25,673 nt of DNA from Gnomoniopsis sp. IMI 355080 (taxonomy: Eukaryota > Ascomycota > Sordariomycetes > Diaporthales > Gnomoniaceae). Below are positions 1-9,851 of the stretch, piece by piece; position 1 is the stretch's first letter, and every line of letters begins with the position of its first letter. The position numbers and the translations under genes are program-made. The notes under the pieces were generated by a model. The model was not told where the DNA came from. It did not search any database and worked only from the letters and a program-made list of their open reading frames with translations. Location of the stretch: the NCBI GenBank assembly GCA_027946555.1, contig JAPEVC010000347.1, positions 1-25,673 of the forward strand, written 5' to 3'.

Positions 1-350
1 CCACTTTTCACCGGCCCGTCCCCGGGAGTATAGACCGCCGCCGTGAGTAGACTACCTATTCTAGGCTATAGTGTCACAAATGTGTTTTGAAACACAAAGG
101 TCACAACCCGCAAGGCGATTCGCATACTGATTCGAGCGATTTGTACCTTAGTATGCGTGCCCAGGTGTTTATTGGATAATTTGATGCGCCAACGCAGGGA
201 TTTGGTCAGCAGGGCCGCGTCAAGTTAACAATCGATTTCGAGGATGAGCCAAGTGAGCCTTCGGGTTGTATCTGGGTAGAGTGGAAGGAGTGGTGGTGGC
301 TGTGCCTCGTCAGTCAACCCAGGTGTTGTAAAGATGATTTAACGCGACAA

Positions 351-382
351 GGCCCTGTGCAGGAGGCCCTGTGCGGGAGGCC
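351..382. repeat. Short tandem repeat, 14-bp period
   Basis: The word GGCCCTGTGC occurs at 351-360 and again at 365-374, a period of 14 bp, followed by a truncated third copy that starts GGCC. It is non-coding and has no visible function. Confidence 0.6.
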
Positions 383-820
383 TTGAAACAGTTGTCGAAG
401 ACTTCTAGAAAATTGAGTGACAAAGAACTCCGTCGGATCAGAATGCTCATTTGACGATGACATGTCGTCGGAATGTTACCGAGCGCTAAAATAGCAGATT
501 ACTGGCGCTTATATTCCAACGCAGCTTTTCCATAATAGGCCGGGCTCAGGTTCAAGGGTTCAGTGTCAGTGTACGCCTCCAGATAAAGTTTCCTAGGTAC
601 CCAGGTAGAGAGTAAGGAGCCATCTGGCGTATACCCCAGATTTTTAACTTCCATCTGAAAAATGACATATGGTAATTTATTGGACGTCAACATGCCAACG
701 TACGTACATACATGCGTGATGGAACACTAGTGTCGAGGTTCGAATCATCCGCGCAGGCCTCATAATCAGGTTAGGTTCATACCTGCAGAACGACCCTCAG
801 GCTCAAGGTGGCCGACTACC

Positions 821-1008
821 TATAAATATAATTACAGTAACTGCACTGCAACTCCACACAAGACTTGCTCAGCCTCATTACGTATATGGGTGTTTATAGC
901 CAGGCTCGAACCAATATAAATATAATTCCAGTCATCCCGCACTGAACTCCACATAAGATTTGCCCATGGGTTATTATCATGTGTACTTATAGTCAGGCTC
1001 GAATCGCC
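821..1008. repeat. Imperfect tandem duplication, about 93-94 bp x2
   Basis: Copy A runs from 821 to 914 and copy B from 915 to 1008. Both open with TATAAATATAATT and both carry CAGGCTCGAA near their end (901-910 and 994-1003). Shared internal words include AACTCCACA and TTATAG. One base is gained or lost between copies, so the period is 94 at the start and 93 at the end. Several of the clear differences are C/T transitions. The copies contain no open frame of note. Confidence 0.7.
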
Positions 1009-1337
1009 ATATCCATAAAGTTGCATGAAACCCGACCTGAGTCACCACTTCGTTCCTACACCAAGTCACGAAATCGATCGTTCCTTATTCCAGGGTTTTA
1101 CGAATTCGACGAGCAGGCACCCAGGCTTTCCTTGGTAGACTTGCCTGTTTTACGACGCGTCGGGCGAGGGGAGAGCCGGGTGTATCTGCGTTGCGGCCAG
1201 CGCAAAACCAGGTCGATGGTGTCCTGATCCCATAAATGTTTCAAAATGAATCAAAGTTGGCACCGGGTGCAAATATAGCAGCAGTTATCAAAATCTTGTG
1301 GGTATCGGATCTCAAGTATTATTTGTCAAAGCTGTAC

Positions 1338-1853
1338 CTACGTGGCACCAAGCCGATCGAAAGCATGCATGGGAGATGGGCCGATCACGACGATCTTCTC
1401 GTCCAATGCGATCAAAATCCCCTCTGCTATAAGTGATGCATCACGCTTGATGAAGTCTGTGTTGCCTACTGCAACGAATCAGACCACATGTGCTTCATGA
1501 GACGAAACAGACAATAGGATTGACCCCCTCGTCCCGAAAACGGGGGCATATTGTACTTGATTCCTTCGTAGTTGTCGGCCCGAGCCATAGCATCGATGCT
1601 CAAGCTGGATCGGCCCTCCCTAGAATAATGTGTACAGCCTCCGTTCCGCCAAATCTCCGTTGTCCATAACGCGACAGATGACCTCGCCACTGGGGCTCAT
1701 CAGAGCAAATGCCATACTTAGTGATTCAGCGACGCGAGTCTTCATTGGCAAACTGCTGACCCCACCGCCACGATGTTTCCTCGCCACGAATTCCATCTGT
1801 CTTGTTTGGCGTAAATAGTACTGCAGCCCGGCCTCCCTACCAACCGCTTCTAT
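1338..1853 (-). pseudogene. Interrupted gene-like frame, possible relic
   Basis: Read on the minus strand, one frame runs 172 codons from 1853 to 1338 with only two internal stops, TAG at 1622-1620 and TGA at 1481-1479. About eight stops would be expected by chance. The piece after the TGA is rich in codons typical of fungal genes and contains the peptide DFIKRDASLIAEGILIALDE. Before the TAG lies the peptide VAESLSMAFALMSPSGEV. I do not recognise the family. A second minus frame is also open for part of the stretch (1466-1690), so frameshifts or unrecognised introns are possible. It could equally be chance. Confidence 0.2.
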
Positions 1854-3026
1854 CTAGATCGGATGAGTGCGTCATGCATGGGATCTATTTCCAAATACAC
1901 ATTGCTTCCATACAATGTCGGGCTTCAACAACGCTCCTGTCTACCTAGGTAGGTAGATCCAACCGACTATAAATACAGATGGCCCCCAGCGTGCTTCTCG
2001 GAGATCCTCGAGTTTCCTAAGCTGGATGCCTGTCCGGGAAAAAGCTGTCCAAAGAAGGATAACAGCTCGTGCGGCTGTGGAAGCACCTTCGACCGATTCT
2101 GCATTCCAAGTTCCACGTCACAAAACATTAGATGAGACCAATGACGCTTCGGGGAAGGCCCGAGGCTGACTCCACAATGAAAGCGCTGAGATGTTGGAGA
2201 CGTCGCTGTCAGCCTCGTCAGACCACACTCGGAATGGGTGGCAGATGCCAATGACTTCTACATGATGTCCGTTTCTTGTCCCAAGCTTCCAAATGAGTCC
2301 TCCGAAGCGCTACCGGGCCTTTGGAAATATCTGCGCACTGATGAAACATTAATCGTTCTTATTTCTTCCCGGGCAAGTCACTCTAAGACTGTTCTCAGTG
2401 CTCTGAGCATGTTTCGAACCTTTCGAAGGCTGTGGGCATAGATTCGCGAACCTGTACGTTAATGGGTGCGGCCCTGGGGGACGCACAACGATCATTGGAT
2501 ACGGTCAACTTCAAGCGTTAAACAGTCTATTCTCTCATGCCTCATGAAGCCGATGCGGTAAGATGTGAAGTGAATCGTTTGAATTCAGTATAGCCCCCGC
2601 TGATAAGCGTGGGTGTTATGTCGTTCCAAGCCATGTCTTCCCGCCCACTTGCCCCGGAGCCGGTCGCGACTATTGCCAGCACTTGACGTCTTACCCAGGA
2701 GGACCAAGGGACGAGTCTGGGTTCTTCGACAGGGGGCGAAGAAGAAGTCGACAATGTCCGGATTGACAAGAAAACTGAAATTATACCCGCCAACTGCTGA
2801 ACTTGCACTTGGCTTCTTTACTGGTGTTGACGATTTTCCTAACGGAATGGATCCGTGTGAAAGAACCTCGGGTCTGCACGCACTTCTGTGCGGCCGAATG
2901 AGGTCCAGTATGCTCCTCTTTTCCTCTCTCCCATATCTATGGAATCAGGAAAGATTTCGCTGCTAGCTGATCAACCATGGTTCTAAAGGTTCAAACACCA
3001 GTTTCCATTCAGATCCCATTTGTCGG

Positions 3027-4338
3027 TCAAGATCCATCCGCGGACCTCAAGCCCTTCTTATTGACACGCTCGGTTGCCTTTGGCTGCGCAGCCCGCTGCC
3101 TAGCAGTCGCATCCCTCTCCCACAACAGCATAGTCGCGGCACCCACCGGGCCCCCAAGTACCGTATATACTGCAAGCTTGGGCAGGATGCTAGACAGGAA
3201 CGGTTTCTCTGGCCGAGCCACAGAGTAGACAAAGACGGACCATGCAAGCACCGCAGCCCCACCAAGGTAGACATCCCACTGGAGAAAGAGCTTGACTAGC
3301 TCTGGCAGACCTTTGGCGGTAACCACTTTGCTGTTCAGCGCCGTGTATACAGGTGACTTCCACGGCAAGCAAGGGACGAATGCCTTGGTAAGATCGACAT
3401 GCTGGAAGACCTCCTTCGTGAGGCCCGGCAAGTAGCGAACCACCGCGTCCGGAACAAGGTGCGCAGGCGTGGCGGCCACAACAAGCAGCGCTGTCTGCGG
3501 AACAAAGGACAGCAACGCCAGAGCACGGTAGAAATCGTCCAACTGTTCGTGAGAGGTTTGCTTGAAGCTGAGAGGTGCGGTGATGCGCTTGTACAGCCTG
3601 TGGGTAACACTCTGCGTGACAGGAAAGATCTGCCAAATGGCTTGCCAAGTGTAGTGGGACGCTGCCGACACCGTGGCTGGCGCGGGCAGGGCCATCATCA
3701 CTGTCGGGACGATGAATGCCCCCGTGATACTCAAGGGAAGGACGAAGAGATCCTGCGTGTCGATGGCGAAGGAGGCTGGGGACGGGTTGATGTCGGCCAC
3801 AGGGGAGGTCAGGAGGTGGATGATGAGATAAATAGGCACGGAGACCGTGTACGTTATATTTTGGAATATGAATCCTAGAGTGCCAGTCCTGGGAAGATTT
3901 GTAAGTAACCAAGCGCGATGATGCATGCGGGAGACGATTTTTTGATGGGCCTTACCAGCTGGCAATCCGGCCTTTATTCCCTTGACGAAGTCCCTCGAGC
4001 GAGAGAAGGGCCCATCCGGCCAGAAATTGCGTCAACAGATACCGCGTGACCCAGACCATATCTTGCGTCTTCGGACCGTCGAGGATGATGGTGAAAAAGG
4101 AAATCAAGGTCACCAAATGGTTGTCGATCCGCTCAATCCCGGTATAATTGAATTTGTACGGTGCCGGGCCGCCCGGAAAATGTCTAGCTTTCGGCTTGAC
4201 ATTCGCGCCAACAGCTTTGGCGACCGCAGCGAGCAGGCCATTCTGGGATGCGGTGCCAAAGGTCGCGTAGGCGCCGAACGCGCTGCATGCCGCGAGGATG
4301 GCGATTGTGAGCCATCGATGCGTCGTTGGTGAAGCCAT
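3027..4338 (-). CDS. Polytopic membrane protein of unknown function, two exons
   Basis: The two exons are 4338-3956 and 3888-3027, joined across a 67-nt intron (3955-3889, GTAAGG...CCCAG). The junction completes a Trp codon and gives 414 residues. The start ATG has excellent context (CACCATGG). Hydrophobic segments near residues 8-27, 74-88, 98-115, 131-155, 174-195, 249-268, 335-352 and 366-384 suggest about eight membrane passes, so it should sit in an internal or plasma membrane. A motif NYTGIERID precedes the second segment, and the C-terminal tail (386-414) is charged and soluble. I recognise the general look of a fungal membrane-protein group usually left uncharacterised. A link to the membrane-bound terpene cyclases of meroterpenoid clusters (AscI/MacJ type) is only a guess from size and topology. 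No biosynthetic partner lies next to it. The gene model is strong; the function is unknown. Confidence 0.85.
3889..3955 (-). other. Intron of the membrane-protein gene
   Basis: The donor is GTAAGG at 3955-3950 and the acceptor is CCCAG ending at 3889. The length is 67 nt, with an ACTTAC-like branch region close to the acceptor. Reading through would end the protein at a TAA (3954-3952) just after residue 128. Confidence 0.85.
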
Positions 4339-5758
4339 GGTGGGCGACAGAGGGAGGTTCTGCAGGTATCAGCTATATCGCGGGGTGACTAGCTGGGCTG
4401 GCTGAAACTCTAAGATGAACAGTCGATTATTATGCAGGCCGGAAAACAAAGCTCACGAGTGAGACCGCGCACGATTCCTATGGTTTATTACGAAGGAAAC
4501 AACAAGGTCTCTCGAGTGCCCGGCTTTCGTTGATACCTAGATGGCAAAGTCTAGAGGATGGGTATATCGCGCAATTCAGTGAGCAGAAAGTAAACAAACA
4601 AGTCGTCGTCTCGGCCCCCGGAGAGCTTGCTTGTTCCGAGGTAAATACTATCTATGTAGGAAAGTATGTAATCTTCCCATGCAACCGTAGATCACGGGTG
4701 TCAGGCTCTGTCAGGCCATGCCTGGGACAGCCCTGGACTGCCAAGCGGTGGAAGCTGTCGGTCCGGCTTCCGCCAGGGTTGGGTTGGGTTGGGTAAATTC
4801 GTGCTAACAATTATATCTTGGTACATCATACATTAACGTTAATGAGGAACCAACATTCTCCCCAGGGTGGGTTGCAAGACTCAGGTCCTCTGCCGCTTGA
4901 CAGGCTTGAGTGCCCTTGCAGCACGAAGAACCCTGACCGTAGTTCACTCGCTCACATGCTGCATAACATCAACTCCGTGGTCATCAATCGCAATTGCATG
5001 CGCTGATCTCGAAACACCTTTCCCGGTGCCTTTGCCTTGCAAGTGCTGGCGATCATTAAGTAGAGATCACCAATTAGACTTTTCGAGACCAGCATATAGA
5101 CTGAATATGACTCCTTGAGCCGTTCGTGGACATGGCCATTCCAACCTTGGTGACTGGGATATATTACCCTGCCGCTGGCCTGTAGATATCCTCCCGGAAC
5201 CGCGTCCGTCATCGCCGTGTTTTCGTGCTTTTGAAGGGATGAAGACAACAAACCCAGTCTGCGGAGGATCTATCGACATCGAAGCCTCGGCGTATTCAAG
5301 GTGTTTTGCAGTGTACGAGCGTATCACCTAGGCTGTGTGGTGCATTTGACCTTTGATGGCGGCGGACAACAATCCTGTCTATGGGATCTTATACTTGGGC
5401 CTTTCCTCCAAACACTAAGCCGACTACTCGAGTGATTCTGTCTTGTACAGATGGTTTAGATTACTGCATAGTCACTTGTAGGACGGAATGTGCAGGGTAA
5501 AAAGCTTCTCTTCATACAGGATAATCTTGCGACGCTTATTTCTAGCTACCTGAACCAGTCCCATCGCCCATCTCCGTCGTGAGAAAAAGTAGACACATTA
5601 TCATATCCAAGCTTTACATTCTTCAACAAGTTGATAAACACCCTTACACTCCCGCTTAGCCCATGCAATTGTCATCAGTCATCATCTTCTCAACAAAAGC
5701 CCATAAGTCATCACACAAATTGTACGTCTCTTAATTCTTCCATCATCCCACCCTTCTT
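4339..5758. other. Intergenic region, 1.4 kb, promoter side of membrane gene
   Basis: This is the upstream region of the minus-strand membrane-protein gene and the downstream region of the coiled-coil gene. Open frames here (for example 4530-4796 and 4952-5251) lack motifs and convincing composition. The only structured item I see is a run of four GGG tracts at 4776-4793. Confidence 0.6.
4776..4793 (+). other. G-quadruplex-capable GGGTT repeat
   Basis: Four GGG runs are separated by three TT loops (GGGTT repeated three times, then GGG). This exactly fits the minimal four-tract G-quadruplex pattern. It lies about 440 bp upstream of the membrane-protein start codon, on the strand opposite to that gene's coding strand. 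It also resembles a degenerate telomere-like repeat, but four units are too few to say more. Confidence 0.7.
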
Positions 5759-8700
5759 TCACTCCTTCTCTGGCGGCTGCGACCGACTCCTCGGCGTACG
5801 CAACTCGCGCAAGTCACACTTGCGCACAATCTGCACGGCCCCTCGATCCGCCGGGTTCCGCACCATCACCATATCATCCTTGGTCGACGACCCATTACTC
5901 CTCTTGCTCGACGCCCGCGACGACACGCTCCGCACCATCGACGGCGCCCGGCTCCGCACTTTGCTGCTCCCCGCCTTCTCGGACTGCGGAGCCAGCTTTG
6001 GGCTGCTGTCGGAGCCACCACAGACGCTGCCCGCCGGCGCCGGGAACGTTGGACTCAGGGGCGTCATGGCAGGTGAGGCGGGGGGGTTGTTTGCATTTTG
6101 CGCTGCCTGCTGCACGGCAGTTAGGCCCTCGATGAGCTTATTAGCGGCGGCGAGCTGCTCGGCGAGCTTGGCGCATTCGGACTGTAGGGTGGGTAGCTGC
6201 GAGGCTTGAGCCTCGAGGTCGGAGGCTTTGGCTTCTAGTTCGGCAGATTTGGTCTCGAGCTCTCCGGTTTTGGTCTCAAGCTCCGCAGTCTTGGTCTCGA
6301 GCTCAGCGGTCTTGGTCTCCAAAGCTGCCTTTTCCTCAAGCAGCGCTGGGACCTTGGCCGCTTCTTCTTCGAGGTTGGGAAGCTTCGAGGCACTGTCCTC
6401 GAGTGTCGTCTTGGAGGCCAGCTCGGCAGCGAGGGCAGAGCGGGTGGCGTTGTGCGCAGCCTCGAGCTGGGCGATCCGTGCCTCGAAATCTGTCTTTGTG
6501 CCGGCGACTTGAGCTTCTAGATCCGTCTTGGTGGAGGCGACCTCCTTCTCCAGCTCGGCCGTCTTGGCTTCGAGTGCGTTCTTGGTAGACGAAAGTTCCT
6601 CGTTCTGCGTACGCAGGGCCGCGATCTCCGAGGTGAGAGGAGCCTGGGCGCCGCCGCTGCTGCCTCCATCGATCTCATCCGCGAGCTTCTGGAGTTCTTC
6701 GTGCTCGGCCTGGAGCGCCTTGTTGGTTTCTTGGAGCTTGGCGATCGCGTCGCTGCGGCTGGCAAGGTCGCCTCGGAGGGTCATGATATGTACCTCCTGC
6801 TCCACCGCGTAGATCCTCTGGCCCTCGAGGTCAATAGTCAATTTGTCGTGCTCAGCCGCGAGAGCGTCGAACTTGGTCTTCTCGTCCGCCAGCATCGACT
6901 TGAGTCCGGTCAAATCGTTGTGCGCACCGTCAATGTGCTCATTCAGGCCGACAATCTGGTCCTCGAGATCGTTGATCTGGACCTTGTGTTGGGACTCGAG
7001 ATTGTCAACGTGAACTTTATGTTGCGCCTCGAGACAGTCAACCTGGACCTTGTGTTGTGCTGTAATCTGGGCGATTTGAGCTTCGAGACCCTCCATCTGC
7101 GATTTATACTCGTTCCTCAAGACCGCAATATGCTCGGAGTAGTCATTGGCCCGAGTCTCAAGGTTGCCCTCGAGCGACGCAATCTGCTCCTGAAGGCCCT
7201 TGACTTCTGATCTCAGTTCAGACTTCATCTTCTCCAATTCACCGACCTGAGCAATGAAGCCGCGTTTCTCCTCCAAGAGGCCCTTGGTCTCTTTCTCGAG
7301 CTCCGTGGTACGCAACAGGTAGGTCTTCAGATCCTTCATCAGACCATCGCGTTCCACATGAAGCTCGCTGTTCTCCGTCGACAACTTGGCAGCCCGCTCT
7401 TCTAGCGGTCCCACGCGCTTCTGTAACGACTCCTTGATTATCTGCAGCGATGCGACCTGCTCGACCACGTACCTCTCCTTATCGGATACATGGCTCAAGC
7501 TTTTTGACAGGTCCGAGCACTTCTGCTCAAACTCCTCCTTGTCGCGCCTCAACTCCTTGCGCTCAGCCTCGGCAGTCTGTAGCGTTTTGGCCTGCTCATC
7601 GAAGCGCGCTTTGAGGTCCGACAAAATTCGACCTTGGTCCATGAACGACGCATGCAGGAGGTCATGCTCATGCTTTGCCTTCTCAATGCGGGCTTTCTCT
7701 TCCTCCACATCCTTCTTCTCCTTCTCGAGGCGCTGCCGTTCCTTGGCGCGCTCTTTCTCCTGGGCCTTCTGGGCCTTTTCGGCCTCTTTGCGGTCGCGCT
7801 CTTGTTGCTGGCGCTCTTTCTCGCGTTCTTGTTGCTCAGTCTTTTGCGCTTTGAGCAAGTCGCGCTTCTCAGTCTCGAGATTCTGGCGATCCCGCTCGCG
7901 CTGCTTTTCCCGCTCGGCTTGGGCGCGGTCCTCCTGTAACTTACGCTCCACGTCGGCTCGCTCTCGCTCCTTAATGATCAAGTTACGCTTTTCGACCTCT
8001 AGCTCAAGTTTGTGGATTTCCTTTCCTTGAAGTACAAGCTCCTTACTAAGTGTGGTGTCTTTCTCTGGTGCAGGAGGGCTAGGCGCGTGCCTCTTCGGCT
8101 GCTCAGGCTCAGCGAATCTCACGACAGGGGCCTTGGCGGGTGCCGGTGCCGGTACTGGTGCAGAGGCAGGCTTGATCTCCTTGGGCTCAGATTTGCGCTG
8201 TTCCACTAGCTCGAGGTGGTCACGCAGCACTTTCTCGATCCGTTGCTGTATGCGAGACTCACTCTGGCTCTCACGCGGGACCGTTGGCTTGTGAACTTCG
8301 ATATGGATGCTGGGGCCGGCACTCTGGCTGCTGCGCCTGGTTGATAGAGAGCCGGAACCGGAGCCAGAAGAATGCGTCTTGGTGGAATGTTGAGTGGTAG
8401 TAGAGGAAGACTTCAAGGAGGATGACAAGGGTGTCTTGCTGCTCGAGGATGACAAGACAGATTTGAGACCAGTACGACGCAATATTGGTGCATGAGGTGC
8501 TCGGCTGGCCTGGCGTGCATGGCTGCCGGCCTCTTCGTGGTGAGTTTGGGTTGGTGTCGTTGCTCCAGAGGACGTCGAAGCCCCGTGAGCAGGAGTCATC
8601 ATATACGTGTCATCTTTGCCAACAGTGATGTCCGACGCAACAGTAGTTGCATTGGTACTGGTTGATAAGTTGGAACCGCTGTCTCCTTCCGAGTCCCAAA

Positions 8701-9457
8701 TGTCCGAGTTGGACGAAAAGTGCTCTGTCGACTCGTTCGACATGGACAATTGGGTACTCAAATCGGTTGGTCGCCGATACGGCACTGCAATGTCGCCTGG
8801 AAAGGCACCAGGCATTTGGGGCTGCTGACGGCTCGGGGCTTCCCCGTATCCTGAAGCTCCCATGCCGGAAAAGTTGTTGGCGAAGGTGGGAGTGGCAATC
8901 ATGGAGACTGGCCGGGCTCTGCTCGAAGACATTGGAGGTGGTGCGGGTGCCTCGCGAATGCCGTGCGGGTTAGCGAATAGACTCGGCTGTGATGGAACAG
9001 CTGCCGGCGCTGCGTAACGTTCCATGTCTTGGACAGTGCTGTGTGGCAGTTGTGGTGTGCGATACTGTCCATCGAGTCCCACAGATGGTCGGACAGAAAC
9101 GGGTGCCGCGCTCCTTGATGGCCGGTTTGGTAGCGGAACATTGTGGTCATAGGTCCTGGACGAGGTCGAGGTCGACGGAGGGTTCGAACTGCCGGTCGAT
9201 GCCTTCGTCGAGCTCATGGACGTGTCTGATGAGTTTGAGAAAGACACGCCTCGCGTTGACCGCTGACGCGGTTCGAAACGTCGATTGTCGCTTTCCGTGT
9301 GAGGCGCCATCGCTGTAGACGCTCTGCTGGGGCCAGTGCCGGGTATGATGCTGTGGCCATGAGAGACTTGAGCTGTGTTGTTCGTTTGGTAACTTCTCTC
9401 TCTTGGACGGTTGTGCTCCATATTGGAATAGTCCCAGCCCTGTGGTCGAGATGCCAT
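5759..9457 (-). CDS. Large coiled-coil protein with disordered N-terminal third
   Basis: A single exon encodes 1232 residues, and the ATG at 9457 has good context (AAAATGG). Residues 1-400 are Ser/Thr/Pro-rich and apparently disordered, with Ser runs near 335-375. Residues 401-425 form a short helical segment, followed by an Ala-Pro linker (about 430-445). From about 466 to 1120 the chain is almost continuous coiled coil, with a Lys/Arg/Glu-rich part (495-600), three 11-residue repeats (801-833), a Gly/Ser break near 930-937 and six 7-residue repeats (1044-1085). A Pro-rich linker (1124-1143) and a Ser/Arg-rich basic region lead to a compact tail (1197-1226) containing VRNPADRGAVQIVRKCDLRE. 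No enzyme motif, membrane segment or signal peptide is seen. This shape suits a scaffold, tether or cytoskeleton-associated protein, which is inference only. Database labels for such proteins are often spurious matches to myosin tail or M-protein. Confidence 0.9.
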   Translation of the reverse strand: MASRPQGWDYSNMEHNRPRERSYQTNNTAQVSHGHSIIPGTGPSRASTAMAPHTESDNRRFEPRQRSTRGVSFSNSSDTSMSSTKASTGSSNPPSTSTSSRTYDHNVPLPNRPSRSAAPVSVRPSVGLDGQYRTPQLPHSTVQDMERYAAPAAVPSQPSLFANPHGIREAPAPPPMSSSRARPVSMIATPTFANNFSGMGASGYGEAPSRQQPQMPGAFPGDIAVPYRRPTDLSTQLSMSNESTEHFSSNSDIWDSEGDSGSNLSTSTNATTVASDITVGKDDTYMMTPAHGASTSSGATTPTQTHHEEAGSHARQASRAPHAPILRRTGLKSVLSSSSSKTPLSSSLKSSSTTTQHSTKTHSSGSGSGSLSTRRSSQSAGPSIHIEVHKPTVPRESQSESRIQQRIEKVLRDHLELVEQRKSEPKEIKPASAPVPAPAPAKAPVVRFAEPEQPKRHAPSPPAPEKDTTLSKELVLQGKEIHKLELEVEKRNLIIKERERADVERKLQEDRAQAEREKQRERDRQNLETEKRDLLKAQKTEQQEREKERQQQERDRKEAEKAQKAQEKERAKERQRLEKEKKDVEEEKARIEKAKHEHDLLHASFMDQGRILSDLKARFDEQAKTLQTAEAERKELRRDKEEFEQKCSDLSKSLSHVSDKERYVVEQVASLQIIKESLQKRVGPLEERAAKLSTENSELHVERDGLMKDLKTYLLRTTELEKETKGLLEEKRGFIAQVGELEKMKSELRSEVKGLQEQIASLEGNLETRANDYSEHIAVLRNEYKSQMEGLEAQIAQITAQHKVQVDCLEAQHKVHVDNLESQHKVQINDLEDQIVGLNEHIDGAHNDLTGLKSMLADEKTKFDALAAEHDKLTIDLEGQRIYAVEQEVHIMTLRGDLASRSDAIAKLQETNKALQAEHEELQKLADEIDGGSSGGAQAPLTSEIAALRTQNEELSSTKNALEAKTAELEKEVASTKTDLEAQVAGTKTDFEARIAQLEAAHNATRSALAAELASKTTLEDSASKLPNLEEEAAKVPALLEEKAALETKTAELETKTAELETKTGELETKSAELEAKASDLEAQASQLPTLQSECAKLAEQLAAANKLIEGLTAVQQAAQNANNPPASPAMTPLSPTFPAPAGSVCGGSDSSPKLAPQSEKAGSSKVRSRAPSMVRSVSSRASSKRSNGSSTKDDMVMVRNPADRGAVQIVRKCDLRELRTPRSRSQPPEKE
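6203..6328 (-). repeat. Six 21-bp in-frame repeats encoding perfect heptads
   Basis: Within the coiled-coil gene, codons 1044-1085 repeat a 7-residue unit of the type AELETKT six times, drifting to SDLEAQA at the end. Leu occupies the same register in each unit, as expected for a coiled-coil core position. The DNA copies differ at synonymous sites, so the array is not a very recent expansion. Confidence 0.85.
6959..7057 (-). repeat. Three 33-bp in-frame repeats encoding 11-residue units
   Basis: Codons 801-833 hold three copies of an 11-residue unit beginning QHKV (QHKVQVDCLEA, QHKVHVDNLES, QHKVQINDLED). A period of 11 differs from the heptads elsewhere in the rod and is typical of a locally straight or right-handed coil. 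Confidence 0.85.
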
Positions 9458-9851
9458 TTTGACTGCCGCCCTTGTTGAGTGGACAGTGAAAGTACTGTAT
9501 GGTGTGAGATTCTGCGCTCCCTTCGTTTATGGGTCTCTTCAACGAGGTCGATATCTCTTTGCTTGGTGGTAGTCGAGTCGAAGAGATTTGATGCTCATGT
9601 TTCTCGTGCGAGATGAGAGTCGATTCCTTTCGAAAACTATTTGTGGAGGGTGTGGGAATTTTTCCCAAAAAGTAACGAGGCGAGCGGCAGTACGGAATAT
9701 AAGAAGATGGCCGGGGGCGTCCGGAACAAGCACAAGATCACCAAGATGACCCAGCAATCATATAAAGTATAAGAACCACTACCCAATATGATTCTTGTGT
9801 GCCAATTTACACGCCCGGAACCTTCCTGTAAGAGGCCAGACGGGTGCTGCT

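Larger units (their letters stand above)
1..3026. other. Gene-poor left flank with repeats and interrupted frames
   Basis: No intact gene is supported here. Open frames are short, start in poor context and show no recognisable motif. The stretch does contain a small tandem repeat near 351, a 93/94-bp imperfect tandem duplication (821-1008), a CTACCTAGGTAG palindrome (1941-1952), and two segments where long but interrupted frames suggest decayed coding DNA (1338-1853 on the minus strand; about 1966-2441 with competing frames on both strands). AT-rich patches with TATAAATA words lie around 821 and 915 but no gene follows them. Confidence 0.5.

Noticed and set aside
737..746. GGTTCGAATC, resembling a tRNA B box
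   Set aside because: The flanking bases do not form a T-arm stem, and no anticodon arm or acceptor stem can be drawn upstream.
821..1008. CRISPR-like or satellite array
   Set aside because: There are only two diverged copies, no spacers, and the genome is eukaryotic.
2596..2760. Minus-strand peptide LVLLGKTSSAGNS, reminiscent of a P-loop
   Set aside because: It lacks the GxxxxGK[ST] spacing, the frame is not continued by other GTPase motifs, and all three minus frames are partly open.
3399..3878. 159-residue plus-strand frame, Arg/Gly-rich
   Set aside because: It is antisense to the second exon of the membrane protein, with composition typical of a shadow frame.
3190..3912. 240-residue minus-strand frame overlapping the membrane protein
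   Set aside because: It is an out-of-frame shadow, rich in Pro/His/Arg/Ser. The overlapping frame joins perfectly through an intron to an exon with an ideal start and has proper membrane segments.
7386..8030. Long Ser- and Leu-rich frames on the plus strand inside the coiled-coil gene
   Set aside because: They are antisense shadows of Glu/Lys/Arg/Ala-rich codons in the real minus-strand gene. The apparent hydrophobic segments come from reverse-reading GAG/AAG-type codons.
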